Of a stretch of DNA of 64,000 nt, positions 47,285 to 59,006 are shown in pieces. The notes beneath the pieces are model-generated. The model had not been told where the DNA came from and made no database searches. It saw only the letters and a list, made by a program, of their open reading frames with translations. This stretch comes from Rhizophlyctis rosea (lineage: Eukaryota; Chytridiomycota; Chytridiomycetes; Rhizophlyctidales; Rhizophlyctidaceae). The DNA lies in NCBI GenBank assembly GCA_027596075.1, contig JADGJC010000095.1, forward strand, positions 1 through 64,000, written 5' to 3'. Position numbers and translations under genes: made by a program. The first letter of the stretch is position 1, and the number at the start of each line of letters is the position of its first letter.

Positions 47285-50200
47285 ATGGACCTCCCAACAG
47301 AAGCAGAACTAGAACCCGAATGGACAGAAGGGGACGACCTAGTACAAGAAGAAGAAGAAGAGGACCTTTTCCTCCAAGAAGATGACGCCGACGTTGACAC
47401 CTGGCAAGGCGACTTGGTGGTGGGAATGGAGCTTCCCACACCGCCGCAGCATGCACAGTCGTCCGCAACAGCGTCCTCTGGCGAAAGTCAAACCGCAATA
47501 AAGGGAAAGGAATCAGACGATAGTCTGTCAAACCGCCTCCTCATAAACCCTAATAAAGCCGGCACGGACGGTGTAGATCGCGAAAAAGTTAATAGGATTA
47601 TTTATGAGGCGTCAAAGGTCTGTCTCCCCTCTCCCTCCCCTCCCCCCTTTCCTTTACTTCTCCACCCCTCTTATTCTGACACCTATTTAGGGCTCACAAT
47701 TCTTCCTAAACGAACAACGCCGAGACGAAGCTACCACTCGGCGAGTTGCTGAACTCATGCAGAAAGTCGACGCGCTGCGGGGTACTGATCTGAGTTTCGA
47801 GAAGAAGGTCGTGGAAGAGAAGTTGAGGACTATTGAGGGGACGAGGGATTTGGGGAGGTGGATTGTGCATGTTGATATGGTGGGTGGTGTTGTTATGCGT
47901 CGGTTGTATGCTTGGGTGTGGTGAGGGCATGGTCTTAGCCGAAACTTTTGTTTGTTTACAGGATGGTGAGGCGATATGTGGCACGCCTGTATTGAGTTCG
48001 CACTGATGATTGAATGAGCAGCATTTTATGCATCTGTTGAGGAGCTTGATCGACCGGAGTTGAAGGAAAAGGTGGGCATGTTGTTGGTGTACTTTATTCG
48101 TTGCTACTGCTAACGGTTGATTGCAGCCGATGGGTGTTGGGGTGAGCAGGAGGACCCTCCTTTGCATGTCTGTTGGTTCTGATAGTAAGCAACATAACAG
48201 GGTATAGGGATGTTGACAACGGCAAATTATCATGGTAGGTGGACACGATATTGCCGGAGTGGATGTGTCCGTATGTAGAGCCACTGACCATACTTGCTCC
48301 AGCCAGGTAACCAACTCCTCCATGTGTGCACGAGTAGACCATGCTGACCGTACCTCAGGAAGTTCGGCGTGCGTTCCGCGATGCCAGGTTTGAATCGTCA
48401 TGTACTTCTAGTCGAAGCCGCGCATTGACACCTTTCAATCAGGATATATCGCTTTGGTATGACAACCCGGTCCAAACTCGTCCACTGAAGCGACCACTGA
48501 ATCCGTCTATTAGAAACTATGCCCAGATCTGATTCTCGTCAAACCAAACTTCCAAAAATATACCCATTACAGCAAGCTCGTGAGAGAAGTTTTCGCGGTG
48601 CGATTCACTCCTTTACAAAACCATCACCATCAAACTTCCTCTTACTGACCCTTCCCCCAGATATACGATCCAAACTTCAGCCCAATGAGTCTAGATGAAG
48701 GTATGTGGTGGGGTTGAAGCGAGAAGCTGAAGCGATGGGCTGACGACAAGGGTTTAATAGCCTATTTGGATCTTACGGATTATTTGCAATCGCATCCTGA
48801 GCGAACGCCGGAGGAAGTTGTGCAGGAGATTAGGAGTGAGATTGAAAGGTTGGAGGTAGCGGTTTGTTTGGTGTGTGGGAGTACATTATTGATTTGACGT
48901 ATTTTGTGCAGCCGAACGAAGTTGACGGCGAGTGCGGGTAGGTGAAGCGTTAGTTACGTTGTTCTTGCCGCTTTTTTGATGACTTACTTGGGGTGTAGGA
49001 ATCGCGGCTAACAAGTAAGCTCGGGACCGTTCGATGGCAAATAGGAGACAAGGTTCGAAAGCTGACCCCTTCCGTCCGTTGACAAACTCGCAGAATGCTC
49101 GCGAAGGTGAGTTTCACAGTCTAGGCTTTCGCCGATGACATATTGAAGGTGAGAACAATGATCCATAATGGTGGCTTCTCCCATCACAGGTCTGCTCCGA
49201 TGTCAATAAACCGAATGGGCAGAAGCTTATACCCCAAAGTCGCGATGGTATGCGGGGTCCAGAACCTTGTCGAAAGGATGTCATACTAACGCTCTCATCA
49301 GCAATCTTGGAGTACATATCGACATTACCTATACGGAAGGTACCTGGGATTGGAAGAGTTACTGAGCGGATATTGAAGGCGTTGGGGGTGGAGGTTTGTG
49401 GTGATTTGGTAAGTTGCCTGTATCACTGGAATTTACGTCTGGAACGGAGTGTGATGATATATGTTGTGGCCGACGCAGGGAAAACATCTGGTAATCATCT
49501 ACAAGCTCTTCAGCCCGATCATGTTCGAGTTTTTGGCGAGGGTGTCTTTGGGGTTGGGGTCGACGGAGGTTGAGTCGTAAGTGTGCGGATTTAATGGGCG
49601 TGGTTCTGCACATGAGTAATTGATGGATTTTATTGAAGGGAATGGGATCGGAAAAGCATGGGTTGTGAGCGGTAAGTTGGCATTTTTGGGTGTTGTTTGT
49701 GATAGTTTTGGAGTTTGTTGATAACGTTGTGATTCAGTACATTCCGCACGATTTCGGATCCCACGGCGCTGTATGATAAGTTGTATGAGATTGCGGTGCA
49801 TTTGGCGCAGGATTTGGAGAAGGAGAAATTGAAGGTTCGGGAAAATCTGCGGTTCTTCGTGATGGCGTTTAGCATTGACGGATTAAATCTCACAGGGACG
49901 TACGCTCACCCTAAAGCTCAAAGGGTCGGATTTCCGGGTATATTCTCGGGCGAAAACGGTTAATCGGATGATATGGACGGCGGGTGATTTGTTTAGTTAT
50001 GGGAAGCAGGTTGGATTGTTTTTACTTCGATGCACGCGTATGTGTTTTCGTATGCTCATGGCGGTATTTTAGATCTTGGCGGGTGAGATTGCCGCTCATG
50101 GAGGGTTGAAGCTGCGGTTGATGGGGTTGAGAATGACGGGGTTGGCGAGTCGGGAGGCGGGGGAGGGGGGGATCGCTAAGGTAGGGAGGTTTTCGGAATG

Positions 50201-50862
50201 GGTGTTGCCCGTAGTAATCATTTGCTGATGAATGTATCCAGTTTTTGAAGAGACCGGTGTCGAATGGAGAAGAGGGTGAAGGAGGGGAGGGTGAGGGTGA
50301 GGAGGTAGGGCTTGCGTGATGGGTATTCTCCGCAACGTCAATATTTATATCGTCAAATAGGGTGGGGGCGGCAAACGAGCCCGGCACGACGAATCGGAAG
50401 CCGAAGCTACACCGTGTCCTGTATGCGGACGTCCACTTGTTGGGATGAGTGCGCACCAGCTTAGTTTGCATGTTGACCGCTGTTTGGAAGGGCCTAAAGT
50501 AGTTGTTGGGAGTAATACCTCCGGCGCGAGCAGTACGCCGCAGGTTAGGGATGATAGTAGGGGGAAGCGCAAGTCGGGGAGCAAAACAGGGAAGGGAGTT
50601 GAGGGGAATGGGCTTTTGGATTGGGCGGTATGAATGCTGTGTGTTTTTTGGGTGTGGGGTTTGGCTCTGACTTACGTATCATTGTTTACAGCGGAAAACA
50701 TCAAATGACATGAATAATGATTCGACGGGCTCGGAGGGCGGGAACGGTACGGCGAAACGGGTAGCTACCTGTCCTATATGTAATGAAGCGATAGAAGGCG
50801 CGAAGGGGCCGAACGATTTACAGAGGATCAATGCGCATGTTGATAGGTGTTTGGGTACGTAG
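47285..50862 (+). CDS. POLK: DNA polymerase kappa (Y-family translesion polymerase, two UBZ4 fingers)
   Basis: About 25 exons in 3.6 kb encode roughly 684 residues. Landmarks match Pol kappa throughout: NKAGTDGVDREKVNRIIYEA, the palm HVDMDAFYASVEELDRPELK, YDPNFSPMSLDEAYLDLTDY with the catalytic Asp-Glu, LTASAGIAANKMLAKVCSD, LPIRKVPGIGRVTERILKAL, RKSMGCERTFRTISDPTALY, and RTLTLKLKGSDFRVYSRAKT in the little finger. Two UBZ4 ubiquitin-binding fingers close the protein (CPVC..HVDRC and CPIC..HVDRC). It extends mismatched or lesion-containing primers in the nucleus (family knowledge). Exons include GATG (47962-47965) and CCAG (48303-48306), plus exons of 13-16 nt. Exon 22 (50073-50179) is one base short of frame in a G-rich run, probably a homopolymer error. 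Confidence 0.9.
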
Positions 50863-51017
50863 GTGTAGATGGGTAGGGAAGGGGGTTGTTGTTTTTTTGT
50901 TTATATTTTGTGTTGGAATATACCGTTGGTGTTGGTTGTTGGTTGCATGATTTGAGAATGGCGGTTTGGGAAGTGTTTGTGTTGATGTCGATTGCGTTTT
51001 ATGAAGGTCCGACGGAG

Positions 51018-53752
51018 ATGCCTTCCTCACCACTTCAACCGCCATCGTCGCCCTTACCTGGATCCTCGTCTCCTCTCCCTCCACCCTCATCTCCCATGCC
51101 ATCACCCACCGACATCCCCTCCCCCTCCTTCACCGCCATACAAACCGGCACCCACAAACCCTCATACCACACCTTCGACAAATGCGAAATTCCGTTCCTG
51201 CAGACGTCGCTGTTGAGGTGGTATGATATTAACCAACGCCTAATGCCATGGCGGGCACCGTGTGGTGTTGGTGGTTGTGTTGTTGGTGGGGAGAAGGGGG
51301 AGGGAGGTGAGGGTATGACGGAGGAAGAAGCGGGGCAGAGGGCTTATGAGGTTTGGGTTAGTGAGGTTATGTTGCAGCAGGTATGTGAGGATCAAGTGTG
51401 CCTGGATACGTAGATGTTGTTTGGGCGAAGTGGGTGTTGACTGTACGTTAATTTTTTTTTTTTGCGTTTGTCAGACTCAAGTAGCGACGGTAGTGTCGTA
51501 TTATGAAAAGTGGATGAAGAAGTTTCCGACAATATTTGATCTTGCTGGTGCTGATGAGGAGGTACAGTAAAGCTTTTGGGTTATCAAGCCCTTTGTCTTT
51601 GGTTTGCTTTTGCCCAGGCTGTGTCACATTCCCCTTTTTTTGCCGCTGCAAACTTCCCGTTGACTTCCAATCATTTCATGAACGTGTAGACCGTTACGCA
51701 GCTCTGGGCGGGACTGGGCTACTACTCGCGTGCGAAACGGCTCCATCAGGCTGCTAAACTTGTTGTGAAGGAGCGGAAGGGGATATTGCCTAGGAGTGCG
51801 GAGCTTTTGGAGAAGGAGGTTCCGGGTGTTGGTGCTTATACTGCTGGTGAGAGCCTGGGACTTTCGTACTCCTTGCTGCTCGGTATCTCGTCGGTGCTTA
51901 TGTCCCTTTTGTCGCTTTTTTTGTTGGCGGTTTGTGTAGGAGCCATTGCGTCTATAGCGTATAATCTCCCGGCGCCTTTGGTGGATGGCAATGTTGTGAG
52001 AGTTTTGTCGCGGTTGAGGGCTGTTGGAGGGGATCCGAAGAAGAAGGAGGTTGTTAGTTTGCATTGGTAAGTCAATACTGGGCCCACATTTTCTGATGCC
52101 CAAATCCCACGCGTTCTGATCATCGATACTTCCTCTGATCCTTGTCTTTTTTGTTCATGAATGTATAGGAAACTAGCAAAAGACATCCTTTCGCATTCTC
52201 GACCGGGGCATTTCAATCAGGCGCTTATGGATTTGGGGGCGACGGTTTGTACGCCTGTTGGACCCAAGTGTGGGGAGTGTCCTGTGTCGAGGGTTTGTCA
52301 TGCTTTTGCGGAGGTATGAAGATTGGTGTTGTTGGTTTGCTTATTTTTGCGGTGTGAAAAATGAAATCCACTCATTCGCATGTCTTGATTCTGTAGCAGG
52401 AAGCAGTGAAACTCATCGCCACAGAATCGCTGCTTGGGAAGCGTCGAAAAGGGGATGAAGGGAAGGAAGATGGTAACGTATCTGATTTGGATGAAAGCTT
52501 GAACGAAATTCAGTTATAAATAGCTAACCCTAGATGAAGTCACACAGTGTCAGCTTTGCGTGCCCGTTCCGGATATTGAAGATGGAAGTGTGACGCGGTA
52601 TCCTATCAAGGTTGAGAAGAAGGCTGTGAGGACTGAAGGTGTGTACATATCCATGGCCTTTCTGGCATGCACAAATGTCGGATATTGTTTTTTGCGTCAC
52701 TTCCATCAATTCGCTCATTTACCTGTGGAATTTTGATGTAGACCGAGCAGTATGCGTTGTTGAGTGGCGGCAAGATGAAGGGTCGTCCAGGTTTTTGGTC
52801 GTGAAAGGCCCCGAGAAGGGTTTGTATTCCATAGTGATCTTCGGGAACGTGTTCTGTTCTTATCAAAGATGTCAACTAATTCAGTGTCACCGTCCCTGTC
52901 CCTTTTTTTCGCTCTGCAGGTCTTCTAGCAAATCTCTGGGACTTCCCCAACGTCGAACTTCCGGCAACATCTACATCCTCCGCACCAGACGCCTCACCTT
53001 CTCCTGCGGCAAAAACCAAATCGAATTCTAAACTGGCCAAAAAACCTCTGCCTACACCGTCCACCACTACACCCACAGCAACACTCCCATATACTACCCG
53101 CAAAACCCATATGGACGCATATTTCCTCCAAACAGGTCTGCAGGCACAACTTGCCGGTATGAAGGAAGTCAGACGACGTGATGCGGGGGAATGCGTGCAT
53201 CTGTTTTCGCATGTGCGGAGGAGGATGTTGGTGGAGGTGGTTGTTGTGAAAGGTGATGTCACGGAAACAACAACGGCCAGCGTGAAGGGGAAGGGCAAGA
53301 CACTGGAGAGGAAGGTGGTTGATGATGAAGACGCTGTGGTGGGTGACAGGGGATGGAAATGGTTGACGAAGGAGGAGTTGGTGGGACCTGATGCTGTAGT
53401 TGGTGTTCCTGCAACGTTGAAGAAGGCATTGGCGATTGTTGATAAAGTCAAGGGGAAGAAGTCCAATGGTTTGGATGATCGGGAAGATGAGGAGTGGGTG
53501 GAGACTGGGAATGGAAAAAAGGTATGTGCCTTCTCGTTGTTCTTTTCAAAGCAATCCTGGATGTTGAGAACTTTAACACACGCGATGATCGTCTGATTAT
53601 CTATGTTGCACATACAGCGTAAAGATTTATCTGGTGGCAGCAAAACTCCTGCTGGGAAGAAGAAGAAAGGGAGTAAATCGGGTGCGTCTGCCGACAGTGA
53701 GGGGAGGCAAAGAAGGTTAGATGGGTTTTTTGGGAAACGAGCGGATGGATGA
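51018..53752 (+). CDS. Adenine DNA glycosylase MutY/MUTYH
   Basis: Ten exons (51018-51380, 51475-51561, 51690-51846, 51940-52066, 52169-52313, 52397-52472, 52534-52638, 52742-52819, 52920-53521, 53618-53752) join to 624 residues. The enzyme removes adenine opposite 8-oxoguanine. The catalytic Glu116 lies in VWVSEVMLQQTQVATV and Asp218 in PLVDGNVVRVLSR. The [4Fe-4S] cluster is C272-x6-C279-x2-C282-x5-C288. The C-terminal Nudix-like 8-oxoG recognition domain follows (CVVEWRQDEGSSRFLVV, LLANLWDFPNVELP). The last residues, Q611RRLDGFF618, fit a PCNA-interacting (PIP) box. The start is the ATG at 51018; 50958 is possible. Only 155 nt separate it from the polymerase kappa stop. Confidence 0.93.
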
Positions 53753-55760
53753 TGTACATGTAATGTTGCCGTAGATGTCCTGATTTAGGATCCCCAAGTA
53801 AACCTGTGAGCAGGCGACAATGGAGTGCTCTATTAAAACCAGCATATCTGCACATCCTGCCATAAGCTGCTAATTCAGCGTTGATGGATGGCAACACCTG
53901 GGATTTTCCGAGATCACCCATCGCTAATAGCAATGAAGCAAAAAAGTGGGACCAGAAGAAGGTGTCCGTTGCTTCCGTGACCTTCAAAGTCACGGCACTT
54001 GGTTGCAACTGTTGTACATGCCGGTGACAATGATGACGAATGCACCCTGAGCTCATATTGCTCCAAGTACTCGCTTGAAAAGAGCAGTTACTAAATGTTC
54101 TCATGTTGGCGAGCATTTTGCAAGTCACGGTTCAAAATGATCAAGCTCTGTTTCAGACGCCAAGATGGTCATCATCATGTTTTGGAATGCCATTCAAATT
54201 CGTGAAGTTCTCTTTTTGCTGGCGGAGGAGGATATGGTATGATTGTAGCCTCCAAGTGACTGAGCAAACTGAGCACTCAAGTGGAACACATGCAAGTCGT
54301 TGTGATCGATTTTGGTATGCCCCGTGGCATCAGCACGATGGCACGCGAAGTGGATATTGATTGCTTCGTCTACTCATTGATGTCAGCGTCATTGTTGCCA
54401 GATTGACGACAGGGACTGACTGCAGTTTGACCACATCGCATGCCGCCTAATCGGGCCGTCTGATGGACTTCTCTACACCTCGGCGACGTGTCCTTCATGA
54501 AGCATCGCTGACTGGGTGCTCATCGGGTGCCAAGTAGAGAAATGCCTGTCATGACCCTACATTCTAAGAGGATACTTTGGCGCCTTCGCCCTCCAGTCAC
54601 CCCCGTCGCCGGTTGCGAACGGCTCTGATGGAGACTATAATTGGATTTTGCGTATGGAATTTTCCCAACTGTTGGACAACATGCAACATCATTGAGGCCT
54701 ACCGACGCCATAGTGTAGATTGTGTGTTGAGTCAATCAACTGGGCCCCATCAATGTGTAAAAAAGAAGTTGCCCGCAGACCAAAACTTGCGATGTGGTGA
54801 TTGATGGTGACAAAGCATCATTACCATTGATAAAAACTGCATCTTGGCCGAGCGCTAACTGACAGTCTCATATCTCATCAGGTAGGCCAGAAGTTTGGCG
54901 GGGACGTTCGATGTTCAGATGAGCGGCGCAGACTGCAGAGCTGGATGGCAAATTTCTATACGCGCAAGGCCCTCCAAAAATGGAAGTCGATCCAGAGGCG
55001 GGAGTGAGAGCATCAGTCGTTTGGCATCTCACTGGTTGCTCGTGCAGAGCGAAGTGGTGCATGCACCTGCATCTGAACCATGTCCGCCGTCGAACGCCAG
55101 TACAAAAAGCTGCGGTTGGACGAGAAAAAGAAGCAAGATGTTGCTACACTGATGTGACTTGATACTGTTTGGATCACTCCAATACGGAATGCATCATACT
55201 ATATCTCTGAATACACTGGATGCCTACGAACAAAACTCGGTATCGTGAAGGACTGCCACGGACTTAATGTATTATGATCTTGTGAATCTTCACGCTCTGT
55301 CAAATACATTCCTGGCTAACTGCATGATGATGCAGACCACAAGAAGCATTCTTGGAACGTCGGGCTGAGTAGATTTCGGCGTGACCAGGTATCGTGCTGT
55401 CATTCGGTTTTGCGCTATGTTGAACTCCAACGCAAAACTAAATGTGGGCTTGAGAGAAATATGCATTTTCGTCAAAGAGTGGGAGCGGGGGAGGAGCTGC
55501 GGGGGTGGAAGCATATGAATCAAGGTTGGACTTAGTCGAGTTGCTGCTGAAATGGTGCATGATACCAGGTCGCATTGACTGCAACAGGCGGAGATGCTGT
55601 TGAGGCGCTGACTCAAATGATCTGGTAGTCAAGATCGTGACGGAACCCATGCCAATATATAGACCATTAAAGGTCGAAATGTTCAATCACTGGAGGAAGG
55701 AATTTGATTTCACATAAACAGGACTACATGCTAAACCATCAATGTGAGGAGGAAGGTAGA
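53753..55760. other. 2-kb intergenic stretch, no gene seen
   Basis: ORFs at 53601-54128 (minus), 54103-54360 and 54895-55152 (plus) have no motif or splice support. Confidence 0.4.
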
Positions 55761-56942
55761 CTACTGGGCTGGTGTGACCTGAGTGCGGGCAACCTGAGGG
55801 AGCAGGGGAGAAGTAAGCTTCAAAAAGGAAATGGTTGTGTGTCATTGGGTCTTTCTTCGCCGACAAAAACTCACCAATATCGCCGCTTCCCTCTGAATCT
55901 CATACGCATGATCTTCCACAGAATCATAGATCCTCACCGGCCCGAGCCAAAGAGCCAGTTTTGCCAACGCGAGTAGAAACTTTGCATACCATGTGGCAGG
56001 TGTGGCCGCGAAAAGAGTCAGACGAGAGATACGCCAGTTGGCAACCTGTGTTCTATGATTACCAGCACGTCCAGCTAAGGAATTACGTGGAACATTTCCG
56101 TACCTGCTCAAAACTGATCACTCCAGTCATATCTCCAATTGTCTGAAGAGCGCCGGTGACATGGTAGGTATCTGGATAGATGATGAAAGTCCGCCAATTT
56201 CAATCAGAATCATAGGAGAAGGTTACAATACGTACCAGCTAGTTGCTGGGCAGCCTGTGTGCTGAAAGCGAGCTTCTCCGCATAATAGTGCAGAGATAGG
56301 TATGGCCACACAGTAACTTCGTTGCCGTCTGTCCACCTGGTGAGCACACAGTCAATTGCGGTAAGAAGACGGTATTGAACTCACCTGGCTTCACTATCAT
56401 GCGATGATAGGGCAATGTGAGACTATTGCTACGTCAGCAAAGATATCATAATTATACAGCAACAAGGGCAAAGTATTAAAGGTGAGGGCTTACGCTGCGG
56501 CGGCCGCTGTTAGGAATTCTGCAAGTCAAGCCCAACATCTATCACAGCCATCAATTGCGAAAAAAGAAAACTTGCGAGTGGCCATGAGGACCATTCCTTC
56601 CTGGCTCTTCCCGCCAGCCGCTCTGAAATGATTGCAGACTCAATCTTGCGTGTCTGCGGCGCGGTGGAGATAAAACATCCAGCATACCCGCAAAGCTCAA
56701 CGGCCATGACATTCCCATTAGCAGCGAGCTTGAATAGTCAAAGGACTATAGCAATCAGAATAAACGTCAATACATCAAACATGTGGCGTTGCCGCTTGCC
56801 CAATGCTAGAAGTGCACATACTGAGAGTCTCGCTTGTATCCATGGGGAGATTGGTCAAGTGGACCAAGCCGTGGGTTTTGTCGGGAGCAGCATGGACCGC
56901 TGCGATTGCTGCGATAATAGAGGCTTTCGTCCAAACAGCCAT
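55761..56942 (-). CDS. Unrecognised multi-exon gene
   Basis: Seven 3' exons agree in phase: 56728-56572, 56518-56494, 56428-56385, 56328-56236, 56171-56104, 56045-55875, 55793-55761. All introns are GT-AG, three with gtacgt, gtgagt or gtaagc donors. They encode NGNVMAVELCGYAGCFIS, SLTLPYHRMIVKPDGNEVTV, YLSLHYYAEKLAFSTQAAQQ, TYHVTGALQTIGDMTG, and a hydrophobic helix ATWYAKFLLALAKLALWLG before ILVARTQVTPAQ-stop. The 5' end is unresolved: MAVWTKASIIAAIAAVHAAP at 56942 resembles a signal or anchor sequence, but the join to exon 56820-56774 does not keep frame. No family is recognised; a membrane-associated protein is possible. Confidence 0.55.
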
Positions 56943-57286
56943 GTATGAAGGCGGGCAGGTGGTGGTGATATCGTGGAGGTGGGTGGTATGAGCGGAGTGC
57001 CTACAAGTGAGAGTTTCTTTGGAGGATCGATGCTCAAGTGCAAGACCAAATCACAAGGATTAGATTGAGGGACCAGCCTTGAAAGATAGAATCCACTTTA
57101 CCGCCGTGGCTCTGTCATGAGAGCGCCCTCTCCATTTCACTACTGTTTCATGCGGCCATGTTGCCGCGGGCGATAGTTTCAGATGGCATGAGCCCGGATC
57201 AACGATGACCATGATTGTGTAGAGTGCACAACGGCATAATTTGCTTGATGGGCAATTCAGACTACACATATATATTCATGGCTATA
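56943..57286. other. Intergenic, no gene seen
   Basis: Short ORFs only; it contains the upstream region of the minus-strand gene ending at 55761. Confidence 0.4.
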
Positions 57287-57583
57287 CTACAAGTGCGGAA
57301 AACTAATGACGTCGTCGCCTTTGATGGGAGGCAAATTGCCATAGTCCGGATCAGAGATCACTTTGATTGCATTCTGTAGACTTCCGTAATAACGAATCAA
57401 GCAGACTCGGTCATTAGGAGGCAGTGTTCCATCTCGGAGGCATCTCAAGACCGGGGTTACCGAAACATGTCTCACGATCTTTTCACGATTGCATTTCCCA
57501 TCAGAGTTCGCAGCGGGTGGTTGTTCGTGAGATACTCCGACATTCGTCTCGTTGCGAGTGTTTGCTGTGCCTTGACTGCTCAT
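57287..57583 (-). CDS. Hypothetical small protein, 98 residues
   Basis: The ATG at 57583 opens MSSQGTANTRNETNVGVS. The C-terminal half has balanced globular composition (VSVTPVLRCLRDGTLPPND, CLIRYYGSLQNAIKVISDP) and ends at a stop at 57287. Single exon, no motif recognised. Protein-like composition is the only support; the longer in-frame extension to 57709 is hydrophobic and probably not translated. Confidence 0.35.
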   Translation of the reverse strand: MSSQGTANTRNETNVGVSHEQPPAANSDGKCNREKIVRHVSVTPVLRCLRDGTLPPNDRVCLIRYYGSLQNAIKVISDPDYGNLPPIKGDDVISFPHL

Positions 57584-58138
57584 CGCGACTGTTTCAACCA
57601 AGAATATAAGGAATACCAAGCAATTTGGGGGAATTTGCTGCAGCAAAACAATGAAGGGTTGATCATCAAGCAGACGCGGGATCAGCAGATAGTTGTCAAT
57701 CAACCTCACCTTTTCCTTTCAATCTTATTGTTTGAGAGTGAAACTGTGGAGAATGATGGGTCGAGGACTTTTCGAGCGTGCGTTTGAGTGGGATGTACAG
57801 AAGTTCTCGATTTCCGATGGATACGATCAGGGCTCGCTCACTTTACGTAAGGCTTGCTTGACTGTGCCGTCCGGGCCAAACCAACTGCGCAAAACCGCTG
57901 ACACTAACAATTGTGAAATGGCATGTGAGAGGATTATCAAAGGGTTCATCCTGCAACACTCCCGGATCATTCCACGAGGTCCACCCCTGAAACAAGGATT
58001 ACGGTAAAACATATCATTCGCAACACACAGACTTGATGGCAACTTTGGGAACCGCCGATGGTTGGACTTTTGGAAAAGCTGGCAGGACAAAGCCTTTCTC
58101 TTCATTCGCAGTAATTCAGGTTCAGCGTCGCAGCACCT
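57584..58138. other. Spacer between small genes, no gene seen
   Basis: Only short ORFs without motifs. Confidence 0.35.
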
Positions 58139-58147
58139 TATATAAAG
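58139..58147 (+). promoter_or_regulatory. TATA box of the small gene at 58193
   Basis: TATATAAAG lies 46 nt upstream of the ATG at 58193, a spacing that leaves a very short leader. Confidence 0.6.
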
Positions 58148-58192
58148 GTCGTAATTCCGCGCACCGTTGGTCTCCTGTAATCTGCCCCAAGA

Positions 58193-58553
58193 ATGGCATC
58201 TGACCAAGGCACATTCCCACCTCCTCCCGCCCGAGTCAAACAAGGTGAGTAGATTTTGGAGGGCAAACGCTTTTGTCTCCATTTAGAGTCTGCTGGTTCA
58301 ACGCAAGTTATGTAATTTCTTCGCCCCGCCAGCCACCTTCAAAAACGGGAAAGAATATCTCGCCAACACTGTCCACCACGTCTCCACCCACCTCGTTTCC
58401 GATCTTCTCCCGCCGTTGCGCGCCAACAACCTGTCGCAAGCCGATCGTGCATACTTTACCCGCGTCCTTGGCAGTGTCAGTGCCGTCTTGAAAGCACTCT
58501 CTAACCTGCCTACATACCTTTCACGCGGCCGACAAGTTATTGTTTGGAAGTAG
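58193..58553 (+). CDS. Small two-exon protein, 90 residues, unrecognised
   Basis: Exon 1 is 58193-58244 (MASDQGTFPPPPARVKQ) and exon 2 is 58333-58553. The intron 58245-58332 has a gtgagt donor and a gccag acceptor, with a phase-1 join. The second exon encodes one compact helical unit (KEYLANTVHHVSTHLVSDLL, then ADRAYFTRVLGSVSAVLKAL) ending QVIVWK and TAG. TATA box, consensus splice sites and exact phase support a real gene. No domain is recognised and there is no signal peptide. Confidence 0.6.
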
Positions 58554-58697
58554 CCGCCCCTTCCACGTTTTCGTTCACACTTTGTCCATTCGTTCACCCT
58601 TCATCCATAAGTATTCCTGTCCTTAGTCCACCACCTCCACCACCATAAACACGACACTTGACCTACTTTCAACGTCAATCTTTCATATCATATAAAC

Positions 58698-59006
58698 ATG
58701 AATCGCGTCCGCATCACCTTCGATCAACCCACCATGGATCAAATCCAGCCAGTCCTTCGGTCTTCAGCTGCACCTCATTATACCGACCAAGAACTCCAAG
58801 AACGGCTTATTGATGAGTTCATGAATGGCCCTGCATCAACCACACAACCCAATGAATTCTTCGTGTGGCGTGTGGATTTTAATACGTGCGTTTTGTTGTT
58901 GGGTACCAAGACGTGGGTTCCCAGCAACATGTTACCTACCGAGGGGAATTTGCTTGCGGTGCTTCGCGTGTTGGGGGTGGAGCATCCGAGTGGCGCCCTG
59001 ATGTAG
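58698..59006 (+). CDS. Hypothetical small protein, 102 residues
   Basis: A single-exon ORF opening with ATG 58698 after an A-rich leader. Composition is globular: MNRVRITFDQPTMDQIQPVL, then YTDQELQERLIDEFMNG and NLLAVLRVLGVEHPSGALM. It lies in tandem with the small gene at 58193, 145 nt downstream, same strand. No motif recognised. Confidence 0.45.
   Translation: MNRVRITFDQPTMDQIQPVLRSSAAPHYTDQELQERLIDEFMNGPASTTQPNEFFVWRVDFNTCVLLLGTKTWVPSNMLPTEGNLLAVLRVLGVEHPSGALM

Noticed and set aside
53111..53596. 161-codon plus-strand ORF as a separate gene
   Set aside because: It is exon 9 of the MutY gene, in frame with the Nudix-like domain.
52876..53643. 255-codon minus-strand ORF
   Set aside because: Antisense shadow of MutY exons 9-10, with Ser/Thr/Phe-rich composition from the complement.
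57827..58282. 151-codon minus-strand ORF
   Set aside because: Overlaps the promoter and first exon of the TATA-driven two-exon gene at 58193 and has no protein pattern of its own.
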